A stretch of 64,000 nt of DNA from Nissolia schottii (GCA_003254905.1 QANU01066119.1:158836-222835), one strand, 5' to 3'. Shown: positions 10,002-22,690, numbered from the stretch's first letter. The notes: generated from the sequence alone by a model not told the origin. Numbers and translations are program-made.

Positions 10002-11308
10002 AAACTCTATTCTAAAACCCTAAAATTAAAAAGATATACTAATATATTAAAAAGAGTTTAAAATCGTCGCATTAATTCTCAAAGTTTTGCTCATATAATA
10101 AAATTTAATTAAATGACAATATAAAAGCTTTTACATTCCATTTGACATAATTAAATTAAATTCAATAACCTTAATGCTCAATTTTCCGAAATGAGAGAAT
10201 AATGTTTCCCCCGTAATCCACAAAATTAAATTTAATAATCTTTTGCCAACATTCTAAGCTAAGTCTAAAAAAAATAAAAAAAACATCCAATATCTAAGAA
10301 TGGCCAGAACAGTACAACTACAAAAACAACTGTACAACACAAAATCTCACGATTTCTTCAAGGCAAACCCTTTTTTTTGTTTCTGTTATCTTCCTCCTTT
10401 TTCCGTCAAACATTCGATGAACCCCTCCCCCCCCCCCCCCCGCGNNNNNNNNNNNNNNNNNNNNNNNNNNNNNNNNNNNNNNNNNNNNNNNNNNNNNNNN
10501 NNNNNNNNNNNNNNNNNNNNNNNNNNNNNNNNNNNNNNNNNNNNNNNNNNNNNNNNNNNNNNNNNNNNNNNNNNNNNNNNNNNNNNNNNNNNNNNNNNNN
10601 NNNNNNNNNNNNNNNNNNNNNNNNNNNNNNNNNNNNNNNNNNNNNNNNNNNNNNNNNNNNNNNNNNNNNNNNNAAAAAGAAAAAGAAAAAGAAGTAATAG
10701 CTGCATTTAATTCTCTGCAGGTGAAATCTGAACTGAAATTTTTTCCTTTTGCCTTTTTGCCCCTTTTTATTTCATTTACTGAAGTTCCAATTGCAATAGG
10801 AGTTAATTTGTAAAGAGACTGAAGGATGATGATGATGACGACTGATGATGAAGTTTCCTCCGCCTTTTCCCCCTTCAAAAAATTGTTGCTTTCTGATTAG
10901 GGACTGAATTGTTTCTGAGCCTATTTTCCGGAGGTGGGTCCCACTTATATGTCACAGGTTCATGTCTCCTATAGCTCCCAAATCAAAATCTTTGGCGTTG
11001 AGTGTGGATTGATGCCGATTTGAGTTAGGCATCTTTGCTTGAAAACCATGCTTCATCCTGCAAAAAAAACATGGACCCTTTAGCTTAAATGCATGCTAAG
11101 AAGGTGGCTTTGGTTCTATTGATGAAACCATTGTACTTCTCATTTGCTCTCTTTATCTTCTAAAGATTTGTTTGGTTCTTTCTGCTTTGGGTTTTTCAAC
11201 TTTTTCAATTCGTCTCCTGCTTAAAAGAGCTGAATATAGACAGAGAGAACTTGGGCTGTTGGCCTCCCCAAAAATTTGATTTTGATTTTCAGCAGTTTTT
11301 ACAAGAGT
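10002..11308. other. Upstream region of the GT14 gene, with gap
   Basis: AT-rich sequence precedes a 229-N gap at 10445-10673 that is flanked by a C homopolymer and an A/G-rich tract. The last few hundred bases before 11309 are T-rich with several pyrimidine runs and probably hold the promoter and 5'UTR of the glycosyltransferase gene. No single TATA box stands out. Confidence 0.4.
10445..10673. other. Assembly gap (229 N)
   Basis: A run of 229 N between a poly-C tract and an AAAAAG-rich tract. Homopolymer flanks suggest a sequencing failure. Open frames spanning it are meaningless. Confidence 0.99.
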
Positions 11309-14300
11309 ATGAGGAAAAATGCTGGTTCTCATTCAGGAAGGATCTTTAGTGATAGGAAGTGGATTATCCCCTTTTTCGCCAGCTTGCTGGTGTCTTTGAG
11401 TCTGGTTCTGACTGCTATTCTTGGGGCATCTAGTTCTGCTTCTGTGAGAGAGCAGTCGCCGCTTGACATCGTTTCATTCACGAGATTGGAGGATTCCAGT
11501 GGATACTTTGTGGAGTCGGATTTGGAGAGGTCTTCTAATGCTAGCGCAGTTATGAAAATGGAGGCACCTAGGTTTGCGTATCTTATTTCAGGAACAAAGG
11601 GTGATAGCCACAGGATGATGAGGACATTAGAGGCAGTGTACCACCCAAGGAATCAATACATCTTGCATTTAGATCTTGAGGCGCCGCCCCGGGAAAGGTT
11701 GGAGCTGGCAAATGCGGTGAAAGCTGATCCAATATTTTGTGAAGTGGAGAATGTGCGCGTTATGTCCCAATCCAATTTGGTGACTTATAAGGGTCCTACG
11801 ATGATTGCTTGTACCCTACAAGCTATTGCAATATTATTGAAAGAGAGCTCAGAGTGGGACTGGTTTATAAATCTCAGTGCATCAGATTATCCTCTTATGA
11901 CACAGGATGGTTAGTAACTGACCCTTTCTCTACTTCTTGTTGTTATATGTTGCTGTTCTTGTCAAATTGCTTGCATAAACTATGACATCATTGGTTGTTG
12001 GAGGATGTAATAATGATCCGTTATGAACTTATCCTATGGATTTAAACACAAGATTCTGTTTCGCAGAGGTTTTGAATATCTTATGTCATTTTGGTCTTGT
12101 ATTTTGACAAGTTTGGCAAGTAATAGTCAGGCTTCTACATCATGTGTTGTTTTCCTGTTGTGTTTAGCATGCTAATGACTTATTTGCGTTGAGCACACTA
12201 TTGTTTTGACCTGTGAGCGCACGATAGATTCTTAAAATTGGCAATGATTTGATACCAAAAGAAAAAAGTTGGGACTAATTTCTTAAGGTGAGGAAAAAGT
12301 TTATTGAAGCTCATCCATCTTCTGATTCTTGTAGATGTTTCAGGGTGGATCTGTATGTAAATTGTAACATCATACAGGTTTGTTTAAAATAGTGATTGAA
12401 TTAATGGGTTATGCCTATAGGCTTTCAAAATGTATTTTTTTTCTTGCTTCACCTAATTTATTTCCAAGTTTGTTTCCTAAACATTTTCTCTTTTTCCTAT
12501 GATTCTATTGTTTGGCCATGTTCCTAATTCCAGGAAGTTCTCATTCTAATCTTTCTTTTAATCTTCCACCCCAGCCATTCTGGCCTGGAGTATAGTTGAT
12601 TTTAGTAATTTTGGGATGAATTATGTTCTTGAGTTATGACCGAAATTAGATGGCTCGCGTTGACCTCGTTGCCATGCTTAAGGATAAAAGGGTAGTACAA
12701 TCTAAAAGGAACTTCATTCTCTATAATCCCACTTCAGTACCATTCATGCTATTTTTTATATTGAAGTCGTTGCTACTAGCTTTCTTTTAGTGATTGCCTT
12801 AGTCCCCAAATGTGAGAATTGTCAATTGCTCCCTTAGTATTGTCTAACAATAACCCAACCTTATTCCACTTGATTTCAAAATTTGAGGTCTTTCTATTGT
12901 ATTTTATGTGTATGCTTCTCACACCAATATCGTTACATCCTTGGGATTCTATTGGAGTTTCTCCATGTGCATTTTCATATAGATATTTGAGCGATTTGTT
13001 TGGACTTCAAGGTCACTTTTATAATTAACACATGCTGAATTAGGTTAATGAGCTAGAATTTCTGTCTCAGATGACTTTCAATATCTTCATTAATCATTAC
13101 TTGTGACAGGTATATAGTCACAGTTTTGCTGAAAGGTCTGAATTTTCTTTTTCATAAAACTTTGTGCACCTCATTCTAACAAGTTGCCGAAACAGCTGAA
13201 TCTTGTAAGAAATCACAACTTCGATTATGTATTATTTGCTATATGTATCATAAGATGTTTAGGTTTATTTTTTCTTGACAAGAACCATTGTACTAATGGA
13301 AATGATATCGAAGTTTGAGCTTGACAAAAATGTAAAGCATTATAGATAGTTGTCTGTTACATCCCGTGAACCAGATGAACCAGAAGCAACCAAGAAAGGA
13401 AAGGACATAACCCCCTTTCCTCTACATTATTCCCGAAGAAGGAAGTCCCAGCCAGCTACTCATTAGTTGATTTAGGAATTTAATTATTGTTATTATTTAA
13501 TTAGTAGGATCTGAATTATTGCTACTTAGTATTTGAATTATTAAGTAAATATTTGAATTGTTAGATAAGTTAGAAGAGGATCTTTTAGTTAGGATAGAGA
13601 GGATATTGTTAGTTGAGAAGAATTAGGGATTTACCCAACCCATGATCCTCTCTTGAGTGGATATAAGGGATCTTCAGAAAATAGGATTAGGCATTGAGGA
13701 AATTAGGTTAGACTAGGAGGACCAAGGGATCCTAAACTCCCAGAACTGTTTTCCATTATTATTCTCAGTGACTATTCAATTCAGTCTTTTAATCATCTGT
13801 GCACTATTGCTCGGTAACTTCCCTCTGGAGTTGCTGAACCATAATTCTGTTTCCGTAAATATTAATTAACCAGATCAGCAGATACCAGTTCTTACATTGT
13901 CCCAGTTAAAGTAGATGGTTTAAACTGAAACTACAAGTCTAAACTTTTGTTAGTTTTAGGTGGTTGTTAAATGCAAAAACAATTTTGTTTTGATCCCAAA
14001 CTAATTTTTAGTATCTGCATAACTATTTGCATGGAGATATTTTGTAATCAAAACTACTGAATCTTTTGGTGTCAAATCTTGTGTGGCGGAAATGTATTAC
14101 ACATTCTATCTTGGTATGTTTTAAAAAGCATCTCTCTGGTTCAAGGACAAGTATTTCCTTTATTTACTGAGCTGGCTACCATGGATATCAATCAATGATT
14201 TGGTATCATATACTTGAAGTCATTGTTATCTTCTTTTCCCCCTCTTTAACATGTGATGGTAATTTCTCATGGTTGAGCTATCTGTAATTCTTCTTGAAGC

Positions 14301-15310
14301 TTCTGGAGGCATTCATAAACTGTGAAGTCATCTGATATTTGTTTCCCCGGTTTTGCAGATTTACTTTATGTTTTCTCTAATATGTCAAGAGATTTCAATT
14401 TCATTGAACACATGCGCATTGCTGGTTGGAAACTGTATGTGAATTGATGCACTTTTGTAAACTGCTATAAGCTATATTCGCCTCACCCCCTCCTTTTTCT
14501 TTCCGGTTTACTGTATCAGTTGATCGAGATTTCTTATTATAACTGCTTATATGTTCAGGAATCAAAGAGCTAGACCGATAATTGTCGATCCTGCCCTTTA
14601 CTTATCAAAGAAATCTGATTTAGCATGGACTAATCAACGAAGAACACTTCCCACAGCCTTTACCCTGTTCACTGGTATTATGGATTATTACTTCATTTTC
14701 CTATACTAATATAAACTAAAATGCTCATTCAAGGTTTAGACATATTGCTAAGATTGTAAAAATATAGTTAACTATATTTTTGTGTATGCTTTGGTGAACA
14801 GGTTCAGCTTGGGTTGTACTGACCCGGTCCTTTGTGGAGTACTGCATATGGGGATGGGATAACTTTCCACGGACCATGCTTATGTATTATACAAATTTTG
14901 TCTCCTCGCCAGAGGGCTATTTTCACACTGTCATTTGTAACACCAAAGAATTCCGGCATACAGCAATAAGCCATGATCTTCACTACATAGCTTGGGACAA
15001 TCCCCCAAAGCAGCATCCCATCTCTTTAACTATGAAAGACTTCGACAAAATGGTTAGCAGCAATGCCCCGTTTGCGCGGAAGTTTGCAAAGGATGATCCA
15101 GTCCTGGACAAGATTGACAAAGAACTTTTGGGGCGCACACATAGATTTTCACCCGGGGCATGGTGTGCTGGGACCTCAGATGGCGGGGCAGACCCTTGTT
15201 CTTTGCGTGGCAATGATACAGTGTTAAGGCCAGGCCCTGGTGCCGAGAGGCTACGCAAGCTGCTTCAGGTATTGTTTTCAGAAGAATCCAAGAGGAAGCA
15301 GTGTTTGTGA
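11309..15310 (+). CDS. GT14 glycosyltransferase (GlcAT14-like, Branch domain)
   Basis: Four coding exons: 11309-11909, 14359-14434, 14559-14674 and 14802-15310. All junctions are GT/AG with matching phase, giving 433 residues, normal for the plant family. It is a type II membrane protein: a short basic cytosolic tail, one membrane anchor (about residues 18-38), a stem, then the core-2/I-branching (Branch, GT14) domain from about residue 80 (start PRFAYLISGTKGD, then DWFINLSASDYPLMTQDDLL). Plant members related to GlcAT14A-C transfer glucuronic acid to galactan side chains of arabinogalactan proteins in the Golgi; that role is inferred from family resemblance. Start: the ATG at 11309 gives MRKNAG; an in-frame ATG at 11276 would add 11 residues before a basic tail. 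Intron 1 is 2.4 kb and holds a solo LTR. Confidence 0.9.
13355..13896. mobile_element. Solo LTR in intron 1 of the GT14 gene
   Basis: A 542-bp block begins TGTTACATCC and ends CAGTTCTTACA (TG...CA ends) and is flanked by the perfect 5-bp duplication TTGTC at 13350-13354 and 13897-13901. No internal retroelement sequence is present, so it is a solo LTR left by recombination between two LTRs. A TATA-like GGATATAAGG lies near 13660. Copia or gypsy origin cannot be decided. It sits mid-intron, well away from the splice sites. Confidence 0.85.
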
Positions 15311-18148
15311 CAAAAGGGTACCCTCCAAGTAGGATAACGTTAAGTGTACATAAATGTGGTTATAGATCATATATATCTGATGTAAAAGTTCAGAATTTTG
15401 TGTTCAATATAGGTTCACAGTAAGAAGCAACAAGCACTCACAGTAGCAGTTTTCAAGTGCTTGTTTCAGTCTAGTTGCACTTTTTGGTTGCAATGGCAGC
15501 CAGCCATTTAGGCAATTACCACTTTTCTTTGTCGAGTTTACAGAATGCAATTAAAAATTTCATTTGATTTGCTATCTATTTTAAATGGATATAGTCTTAG
15601 GTAGCATAACCAGTGTATTCAACATGAAAATGTGTTAAGTTTGCGTAGTAGATTGTATTAGGCCTGTTCCTCATGCCCAAAAGTTGCCCATGAAAATAGG
15701 TGTACTTATCTTTGAAACTTCTGCTCCTGGAAATTTTAATCTAACAACTTCAAAACTAATTTCTCCCTCTATTAACATATATTATTATCTAATGAAATGT
15801 CTTCTTGAATTTATTTATTTTAACCTGTAGAAGAAAGTAAAGGATAATGAAAAACATAATATATAATACATTAGTACAAGTTTATACAGCTTTGAGAAGC
15901 ATAAATTAACGTAGGAGTGGAGCAAATACTTCAAATTCCAAACTAATATTGTGATGTCAAATGCCACTATTACTGTAATGTATAATTTTGCAAGTAGCTG
16001 AATACACGCATCAATAATCTCGGTTACATTCATAAATCTGATATTCCGCAACACGTTGTTCATTGTGAGGAAGGCTTGTAAGAAACTCGAGTGAAAATTC
16101 AGCAGATGGTTTCACCCAAAAAAAAAAACTAAATGGCCATAAACTTCCTAATCATAAGGTTATCTGCGATTACTAGAATTACTTAGAAAAATTTTCTATA
16201 AATGAAACGGTTCGTTGACATCAAATTATCTCCTCGGAGGCTCAGAGACCTTCTGCTGGAGTCACTTGAGTTGGACCACTTTCTTTGCTTCAGTGGCAAG
16301 ATTTCTGATTTTGTCTCCCCAGACCATTGGGTTCCACTTGAATTTTGGCTTGAAATAACCAAATACTCACCTGCTTGAATCGAGTGTCCTCCCATCGTCA
16401 TGCACGGCTCCATTTGGTAGGAACTGCAGTGAAATTAATAATCATCAATATGCAAAATATATAAATTTGTAAAGATGATTGTGATGCTAAAGATAAGTTT
16501 GCGGACAGCCATTTATGAAAGAGGAACAAAATCCAACAAATGAAAACTTGGGAGTATAACAGTGGCAGTGGTGAAAGAAGCTGATCCTGGTAATTGTTAG
16601 AGCACTTGCCTCTCATGGCTTCAATTTTATGGGCAGAGACTGATCTATTGTATGTTCAAGGGCATCCTCCCGAATGGCTTGAAGCATAACACAATAACAA
16701 CTAAATCTTTTTCCACTAAATAGGGTTGGCTACATGGATCACATGATATCATTACATTTTTATCATAAACCGTACATGTACACAAGCTATTAAAATCTCC
16801 GCCTTTTATAATGGTTTCGACTAAAATTTTCTTGGTTTACCTCTACCAATTAGACTACCCTCTACCTACTCTAATCTTCTTAGAGATTTTTATAGGTCTA
16901 CTCCTTATATGACTAGATTACCCACAAAGACGAAAATCATAATCAGTCAACAAATTTTTACTTAGCTGATACAGAAGATTTCAATCCTATCCCCCCAAGA
17001 GATAATATTATCCTTCTATAAGTAACAATCATACAAAGTGGCCCCAGACATGCTACTAACCTTTCATACTAGTGCTCACTTCAGCAGCTTAAGATATTGC
17101 GATCCTGGCTGCTCGGTCCAATAATGAAGCATCAGCCAGGGGATGGAAACATGTGTGGTCCAGAACCCAAAATCTAGGATGAGATCCACAGTGCAACTCA
17201 AAGTCAATGGTGGAGCAAAAGCATCTTTCACCATGGCAAGAAGCTCAGCACTGTCAATTGACATGGCTCTGAAGAAGGAACTGTAGCCAACTAAAAGACG
17301 GGTGTAACTAACTGTATTATAGGCCACATCTTCAAAGTCAGAACTTTATTAGTTATGGGAGCATGAGGGAACAGCTAGGCACTCCTGTTTCGGCTTTCTG
17401 ATATACGTCGCGGCAAACAACCATGGTCTTCAATATTTTCCTTTCAACTACTACATGCAACAAACTGCCCAGAGAGTTTGGACTTAGACAACAGAAGAAT
17501 TACATTAAAACCTGTTGTTATAAAGCAAGCACAAGGTCCGCCCAACTCCCAACCTTATCTCAGATCATCAATAAAGTTTCCACTTTTAAACAGATTTTGT
17601 AACAAGTTACACCTTCAGACCTTCACTCAGAGGTAGCCAATTATGCTACACAAATAAAAAAATGCCAATACAATAATTCCCAAAACATAAAAAAAAGAAT
17701 GAAAGATTCTTATATGCATGCTCTATCTAATGAACCCAACAGTTTCTATGTCTACACTACGATTTTAGGTGACCATAACCCTGCAACATCATGGATTTAT
17801 CTACCCCGCCAAATGGTTTAGCCTAAGAAACAACCCCTATAAGACCAAAATACTTAAATCCAATAAAATAACATAACACTTCGAGATAATCAGATTAAAT
17901 TACAAAATACTATTTATAAATTCTAAATCAAAATTCACCTTTGAAATTTTCTCGAAAAATAATATACATTAGCATAGCAAACAAGACCATGCCAAGGAAC
18001 CAAATCAGGAATCTTCATTGTTTCCATAACCAAACTCTAATCTTTCAGACTAAATACATATAAGAAACAAAAAGATAAACACAAAAGGTGTTCTTTTCCT
18101 CTCCTAATTTTGCAAATGCTGCAGCCACAATATAAAGAAGAAACACCT
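15311..18148. other. Intergenic region between GT14 and LTO1
   Basis: The 3'UTR of the GT14 gene should occupy the first few hundred bases. On the minus strand, frames at 17076-17327 (up to 83 codons) and 16183-16413 (up to 76 codons, Ser/Arg-rich) read without low complexity but match no family I know. They could be old exon fragments or part of a long 3' transcript of the LTO1 gene. Otherwise AT-rich sequence with no clear repeats. Confidence 0.4.
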
Positions 18149-18574
18149 TCAAAACTCAATATCATTGGCCTCAGCAGCAGAAGATTTCGGGTATCCATCA
18201 TACTCAATCTTCACGTGCAGTGAAGAGCACACCATCTTGAACTTGACCCTCAGTGCATCCATGATCTCCTGCACGTGCGGGTCCTCTGGGTCCGTCATAG
18301 GGTACTTCTGAAGCAGTGCCTCCATCTGGCGGATACCCAATTGCGCCCTTGACGAGAATCGGGTTGGGTCAACCCGGATCGCGCAGGCCCACATGTCAAC
18401 ACAGCCCTTGTAGAAGCCGAGCTCCTCACCGACCTCGAAGCCCACCTTCAGGCCCACTTGCCTCGCCTCTTCCTTGCCAGCAGCGAGGCCATGGGCGAAG
18501 CCTTCGTCATAGCCTTCCTTGAAATGGGTCTCCTCTAAGTTCAGTGAAGAATCGAAGATGTCGTCCATGTCCAA
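18149..18574 (-). CDS. LTO1: LTO1 homolog (YAE1-domain Fe-S adaptor)
   Basis: A single coding exon of 141 residues, the usual length for plant LTO1/ORAOV1-like proteins. Residues 21-57 form the deca-GX3 repeat of the YAE1 domain: glycines at 21, 25, 29, 33, 41, 45, 49, 53 and 57, with alanine at 37. In yeast and human, LTO1 with YAE1 recruits the ABC protein ABCE1/Rli1 to the cytosolic iron-sulfur targeting complex. The protein ends in I-E-F, fitting the known C-terminal targeting tripeptide [LIM]-[DES]-[WF]. The start (MDMDD) is the first ATG after a predicted 3' splice site in the leader. A separate 5'UTR exon is predicted upstream. Confidence 0.85.
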   Translation of the reverse strand: MDMDDIFDSSLNLEETHFKEGYDEGFAHGLAAGKEEARQVGLKVGFEVGEELGFYKGCVDMWACAIRVDPTRFSSRAQLGIRQMEALLQKYPMTDPEDPHVQEIMDALRVKFKMVCSSLHVKIEYDGYPKSSAAEANDIEF

Positions 18575-19435
18575 CAGTTTTTGGCCACAAACAGATTTCT
18601 ACTTTGTCGATTGCTGTTCACAATGTTCCTGTTTATGGTCCAAGAAAATGAGAGATGATAAGCATTAGTTCTTTTAAAAAGGATCTTAATTTGCATTTAT
18701 ATATAATAATAAAATTGTTTTTGGGTCCTTTATAATTAGGGATGTCACCCCCGCCCCGCTCCCCCAAAACAACCCCCCCTTTCCCCGGGGAAAATTGCCC
18801 CCTACCCCCACACCACGCGGGTGCATAATGAAGTACATAATCCAAGAAAACGTTACATATTAAAATTGTCACTCAAGCATTGTTCAAAATAATAAATTTT
18901 AACACTACATCTTCTATATGATTAATTTAAAATCAGCATATTCTTCAATTTCAATTCTTCTCCCCCTCCTCAATGCCAAAATCATAGGTTAATCAATTTA
19001 TCCGCAGAACAAAAAGGCATGACCATCAAATGACAAGATCAAGATCTGAAATCTAAGAAATCAAGCAGTTACTGTGCTTAATGCACAAGATCTGAAAATG
19101 AAAGCCAGGGAATTCGGCAGGTCATGACAGTGCTCGAGTTCAAAAACGTGAAAAAATACATCTCGAGGGAGACAACATGGAGTTAATCTCTCTGGGAGTG
19201 GCAGAGGCTATCAGAATAATGGCAATGGCCAGAACAAGAGCAAAATGAAAAAGAACAAATGATATTATTACCTGATGATGTTGTGGTGGTGCTGTGCAGA
19301 GCGTTGGCGGCGGCGGCGGCGGCGGCGTGCGGGACGAGCGTGACTGCGTGAGAGAGAAGACCGGCACGGCAGAGAGAGGGACGAGAGAGACGCGAATCAC
19401 GCAACAGAGGGAGTGGTGGCCACGGCGGCAGACGC

Positions 19436-19480
<45 letters not shown>
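18575..19480 (-). promoter_or_regulatory. LTO1 leader: 5'UTR exon with (CT)n and a 643-bp leader intron
   Basis: On the minus strand a (CT)n tract (19441-19478) precedes a GC-rich leader with a GCC-repeat block (about 19303-19328). This ends at a donor CAG|GTAATA (intron from 19271) and resumes at AAACAG|GAACAT (exon from 18628), 54 bases before the ATG. CT-rich leaders and 5'UTR introns are common in plant housekeeping genes. The intron contains a C-rich stretch near 18745-18810 that may be a repeat remnant. The splicing is inferred from site quality only. Confidence 0.5.
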
Positions 19481-20720
19481 GGAATGGGTGAGAGTCTGAG
19501 AGTGAGATTAGGTTATTTTGTAAAATAATGTAATAAATGTGTGTGTATATATATATAGAGAGAGAGAGAGTTTTCAAATATTAATTAAGGACATAGTAAA
19601 CTTTTAAGGGAGTATGATCCCAACCCCTAACTTCAGAAAATCCTCGCTACGAGGGGTGAGAACTTGTTTCAGAAAATCCCCACTAATAGAGGTGGGAACG
19701 CGCTAAGCCAAACCATGCACAAAACAAGCCACGCCTATGTCTTAAAAATTGGGCACGAGCCTCATTTTCGGCCTGCCTTGTAGTTTATTTACTAATCAAC
19801 TCAGAACTACAGAATTAATTAATAGTCTATTTCTTCTATTTTTTTCCAGCAACAAAAATTAACAAGATATAAATTATTACACAGTAATTAAGCACTTCAA
19901 TTTCAAGAAATTTAAAATGATCTAAAAAGTAAAATTTCAAGACAAAAAAACAAAACTTTTTTTTTTAATTTTGCTGCACACATCGATACAAATAGCAAAG
20001 CTAGCAAGTATTTTGTCACAAATTTAATTAATCAAATTTTGAATACAACTAAGATCTTTTGTAGGAAAAAAAAACCAGCAAGGATGGCAACAACTCGGCC
20101 ACAAGGAAGCATGACAGACACTCATGCAAATGAAAGGCCGATGGTGAAAGGGCAGAGATGTTGTGGACAGCAGACAGGCGGAGACGGTGTCGGCAACGAA
20201 TTGGCGTAGACGGGGCGAATTTGTGTTTGGGTTTTCAGAGGATGAGAAGATGACAGATTGAGGTTGAAGTTTGCTTCTCTGAGCCATCTGTGTTGTGAAT
20301 ATGTGTTATTGGATCTAAATCTGCATTAAGAGTTATGCTTTATGATTTTTTTGTTAGGTAACAAAAAATATAGATACATTGTTATACAAGAGCCTGTTTA
20401 TAGAGCTCTAAACCATAAATATTTTTATTTAAAAAATCTGGTTACCTACGGTTTATGGGTGACAATTTTATCTTGGTAATCCTAGAGTTTAATAATAAAA
20501 TTTATGGTATTACATAGATAAAATCTTATTGTTATAAAATGAATTTAATCACATTTATGAAATACGAATAAATTAAGAAATTATTATAGGGCATCACAAG
20601 GTAGAAAGTTTAGTGAGAAAGCAAGTTGTTCTATGAAATATTGGATAAGAGAATTAGTCCAAATAAATCAGTTTAGACAGCTTTGATCTATGGAACTTGA
20701 AGGACTGAAATCCTCAAGAA
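19480..20720. other. Intergenic, repeat-like
   Basis: Contains TATA/GA dinucleotide runs at 19544-19570, a 'ggtggg' / 'gaggtgggaacgcgc' block near 19620-19720 that resembles hAT-type ends, and AT-rich DNA. An 87-codon minus-strand frame at 20024-20287 starts MAQRSKLQPQ and has a plausible leader, but no known domain and no partner exon. Confidence 0.35.
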
Positions 20721-21064
20721 GCTTTGAGTTTGCAAAATAGAATGGTTGAAATGGATTTGGAGCTAGACCTGGATGCTCATACTTCATTGCTTTCGGGTTT
20801 TATCAGTGTGGTCAATTACAATAAGCAAGGTAATTGGTATATGAGATGCTTGGAAATGACATCATTTCTGACGAGGTCATATGTATTTTTTCATTGAGGA
20901 TATATTATGAGCTAGGAGACATCAATGAAGCTCAAGAACTTCACAAAGGTATGAATATGATGAGGGGGTGCCTAGTTGCTGGGACTCTTGCTAGAAGAGT
21001 TCCCTCAATATGTACTCAAGAGGAGAACATGTTTTACACACTTGGTTTGCAATTCCTTATTTGA
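20720..21064 (+). pseudogene. Pentatricopeptide-repeat (PPR) gene fragment
   Basis: Translated pieces in more than one frame resemble PPR helices: LDLDAHTSLLSGFISV followed, after a frame change near 20829, by VYEMLGNDIISDEVICIF and YELGDINEAQELHKGM. The first has the PPR 'D.hTyn.LI.gf...g' pattern and the last the 'G.i.eA.el...M' pattern. Only about two repeats are left, the frame is broken and no start or organelle-targeting region is present. It is a decayed gene fragment, directly followed by an LTR-like repeat. Family call is from motif recognition. Confidence 0.4.
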
Positions 21065-22690
21065 GTGGCCCATAATTATAAGTGTCAAAATAGGGCCCCT
21101 CCCCTGTTAAGCCCTACTCTCAAAGAGCTTAAAAGGACTTGGCACCAAAAAGTCCGCATGGCTAAAAAGTCCCATAGACAAAAAGTCCATAGGACTTAAG
21201 CCACATGGTTGTGACGACTCTTAAAAAAAAGGTCACGTCTCGCGTGAGACGCAAGTCAGAAAAGCTGAGGCGCTGCAACATGCCGCTGTTGACAAGAAAA
21301 TCCTATTCTGCTTTTTTTGGGGCTAAGAGAAGGCCCAACCCGCCCCTTGACCATCTCTCTGTCTATAAATAGAGCTCTCCTCCCTCTATTCCAATTCACT
21401 CATAGCTTCAGACTCTCCTTCTCTCTAGAACGAGTTTCTGCTCAGTTTCTTCCTATCTCTCTTGTGAAGATGCAACGTCTTCACCTAGATAGGTAGCTAG
21501 TCCTTTTTAAGATGACCTAGGGTAGTAGGCCCCGACACCGCTACTATGGTAGTGGTAGCCCATGGCGGTCCATGATTGCCGTGGCGATGCTGGAACATCG
21601 TAGCGGTCCCGCATGGCCTGCAATTAAGCTTTCGTTATCAGTTTCTGATGGTGGGTTAAGTTGGCCTTTCCAGGTGCCAACACCACGACGCTTGGGCCCC
21701 TAATTCCAATGTTCCTCAGTTCCACGACATTCTAAGTGAGTGGCGGTCCCAGCGTGTCGATGGTTCCACCTCGGTGGTCCATCAATAGAGTCAGTTGTGC
21801 ATTATAACATGTTAGTAGATAGTTATATACATGCTTAGTAGTTGACAGTTGCCATGCTTGCATGCTATATTAGTTATGACATGCTATTTATGATATGCTT
21901 ACGTTATGTTATTCTATGCCATGCTATGTTAGGACAGAGACCTAGAACTATAAACATGATATCCCTTAGAACTGTTTGGTTAGGATTATAACAGACTTTA
22001 ATCAAGACTCCATTAAAGGTATGAACCCTAACGAAGGGCAAGTTCTGACTAAGGCAAGACGAATCTTGTCCTAAGTGTGGGACCTCAGTCCTTGAGCCAG
22101 GACTAATAAACAAGATTAATTAAAATAATCAGTAGGCGTAAGTCTTAATAACTTGGGTAACCAAGCTAGCTCACCTAAAAGACTTTACAAACAGTAGATC
22201 ATAGGATAGATGACTTAGAGCAGCGCGAGGTCAACGACCTTGCAACCTAAACTCAGTAGCAGATAGGTATGAGGGCAAGGCTCCTCGGATTATGGCATGC
22301 GTGCCCTTCCAGATTCAGATTAGGGTATGCATACCTTTACAGGTATCCAAGTTGCGTGTGTACCGGTACCGCCCGAATTTATCCTAGTGAAGTAAGGTCG
22401 AGCCAAGGCTCCCTTGAATCGTGCCCCACCACTAGAGGACGTGAGCATACGTACAACAGATCAGATTTGCCTTTCAGCAGTTTATCCAGTTTATTCAGTT
22501 TTATCTTCAGCAGTTTATTTATTCAGTTATGCTTTACAGTAGTTATTTCGGATTTGCTTCAGCTTCCATGCTTTATTTGTTGTTTATTTATTTAGTATAT
22601 GTGTACCTATATGCCATGACTATATGCAATACATGTTTTGTGTGTGGTACGGAGGTATCGACACATTAGAAGTCAATTTTAGAAATTCCA
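21062..22690 (+). mobile_element. LTR-like repeat, family A, forward copy
   Basis: Non-coding repeat with a TATAAATA promoter-like box at about 21364-21371 followed by a CT-rich leader. Its middle (about 21450-22200) aligns in order with the reverse complement of 55.9-56.8 kb: shared blocks include 'gaagacgtt', 'cctagggtagtaggcccc', 'ggacagagaccta' and 'aaccaagctagctcacc'. Promoter plus length suggest an LTR of a plant retroelement. I could not fix its ends by a target duplication, so solo LTR or truncated element stays open. It looks old. Confidence 0.5.

Noticed and set aside
10300-10878. Long frames on both strands across 10300-10878
   Set aside because: They run through 229 N and homopolymers; the open reading is an artefact of the gap.
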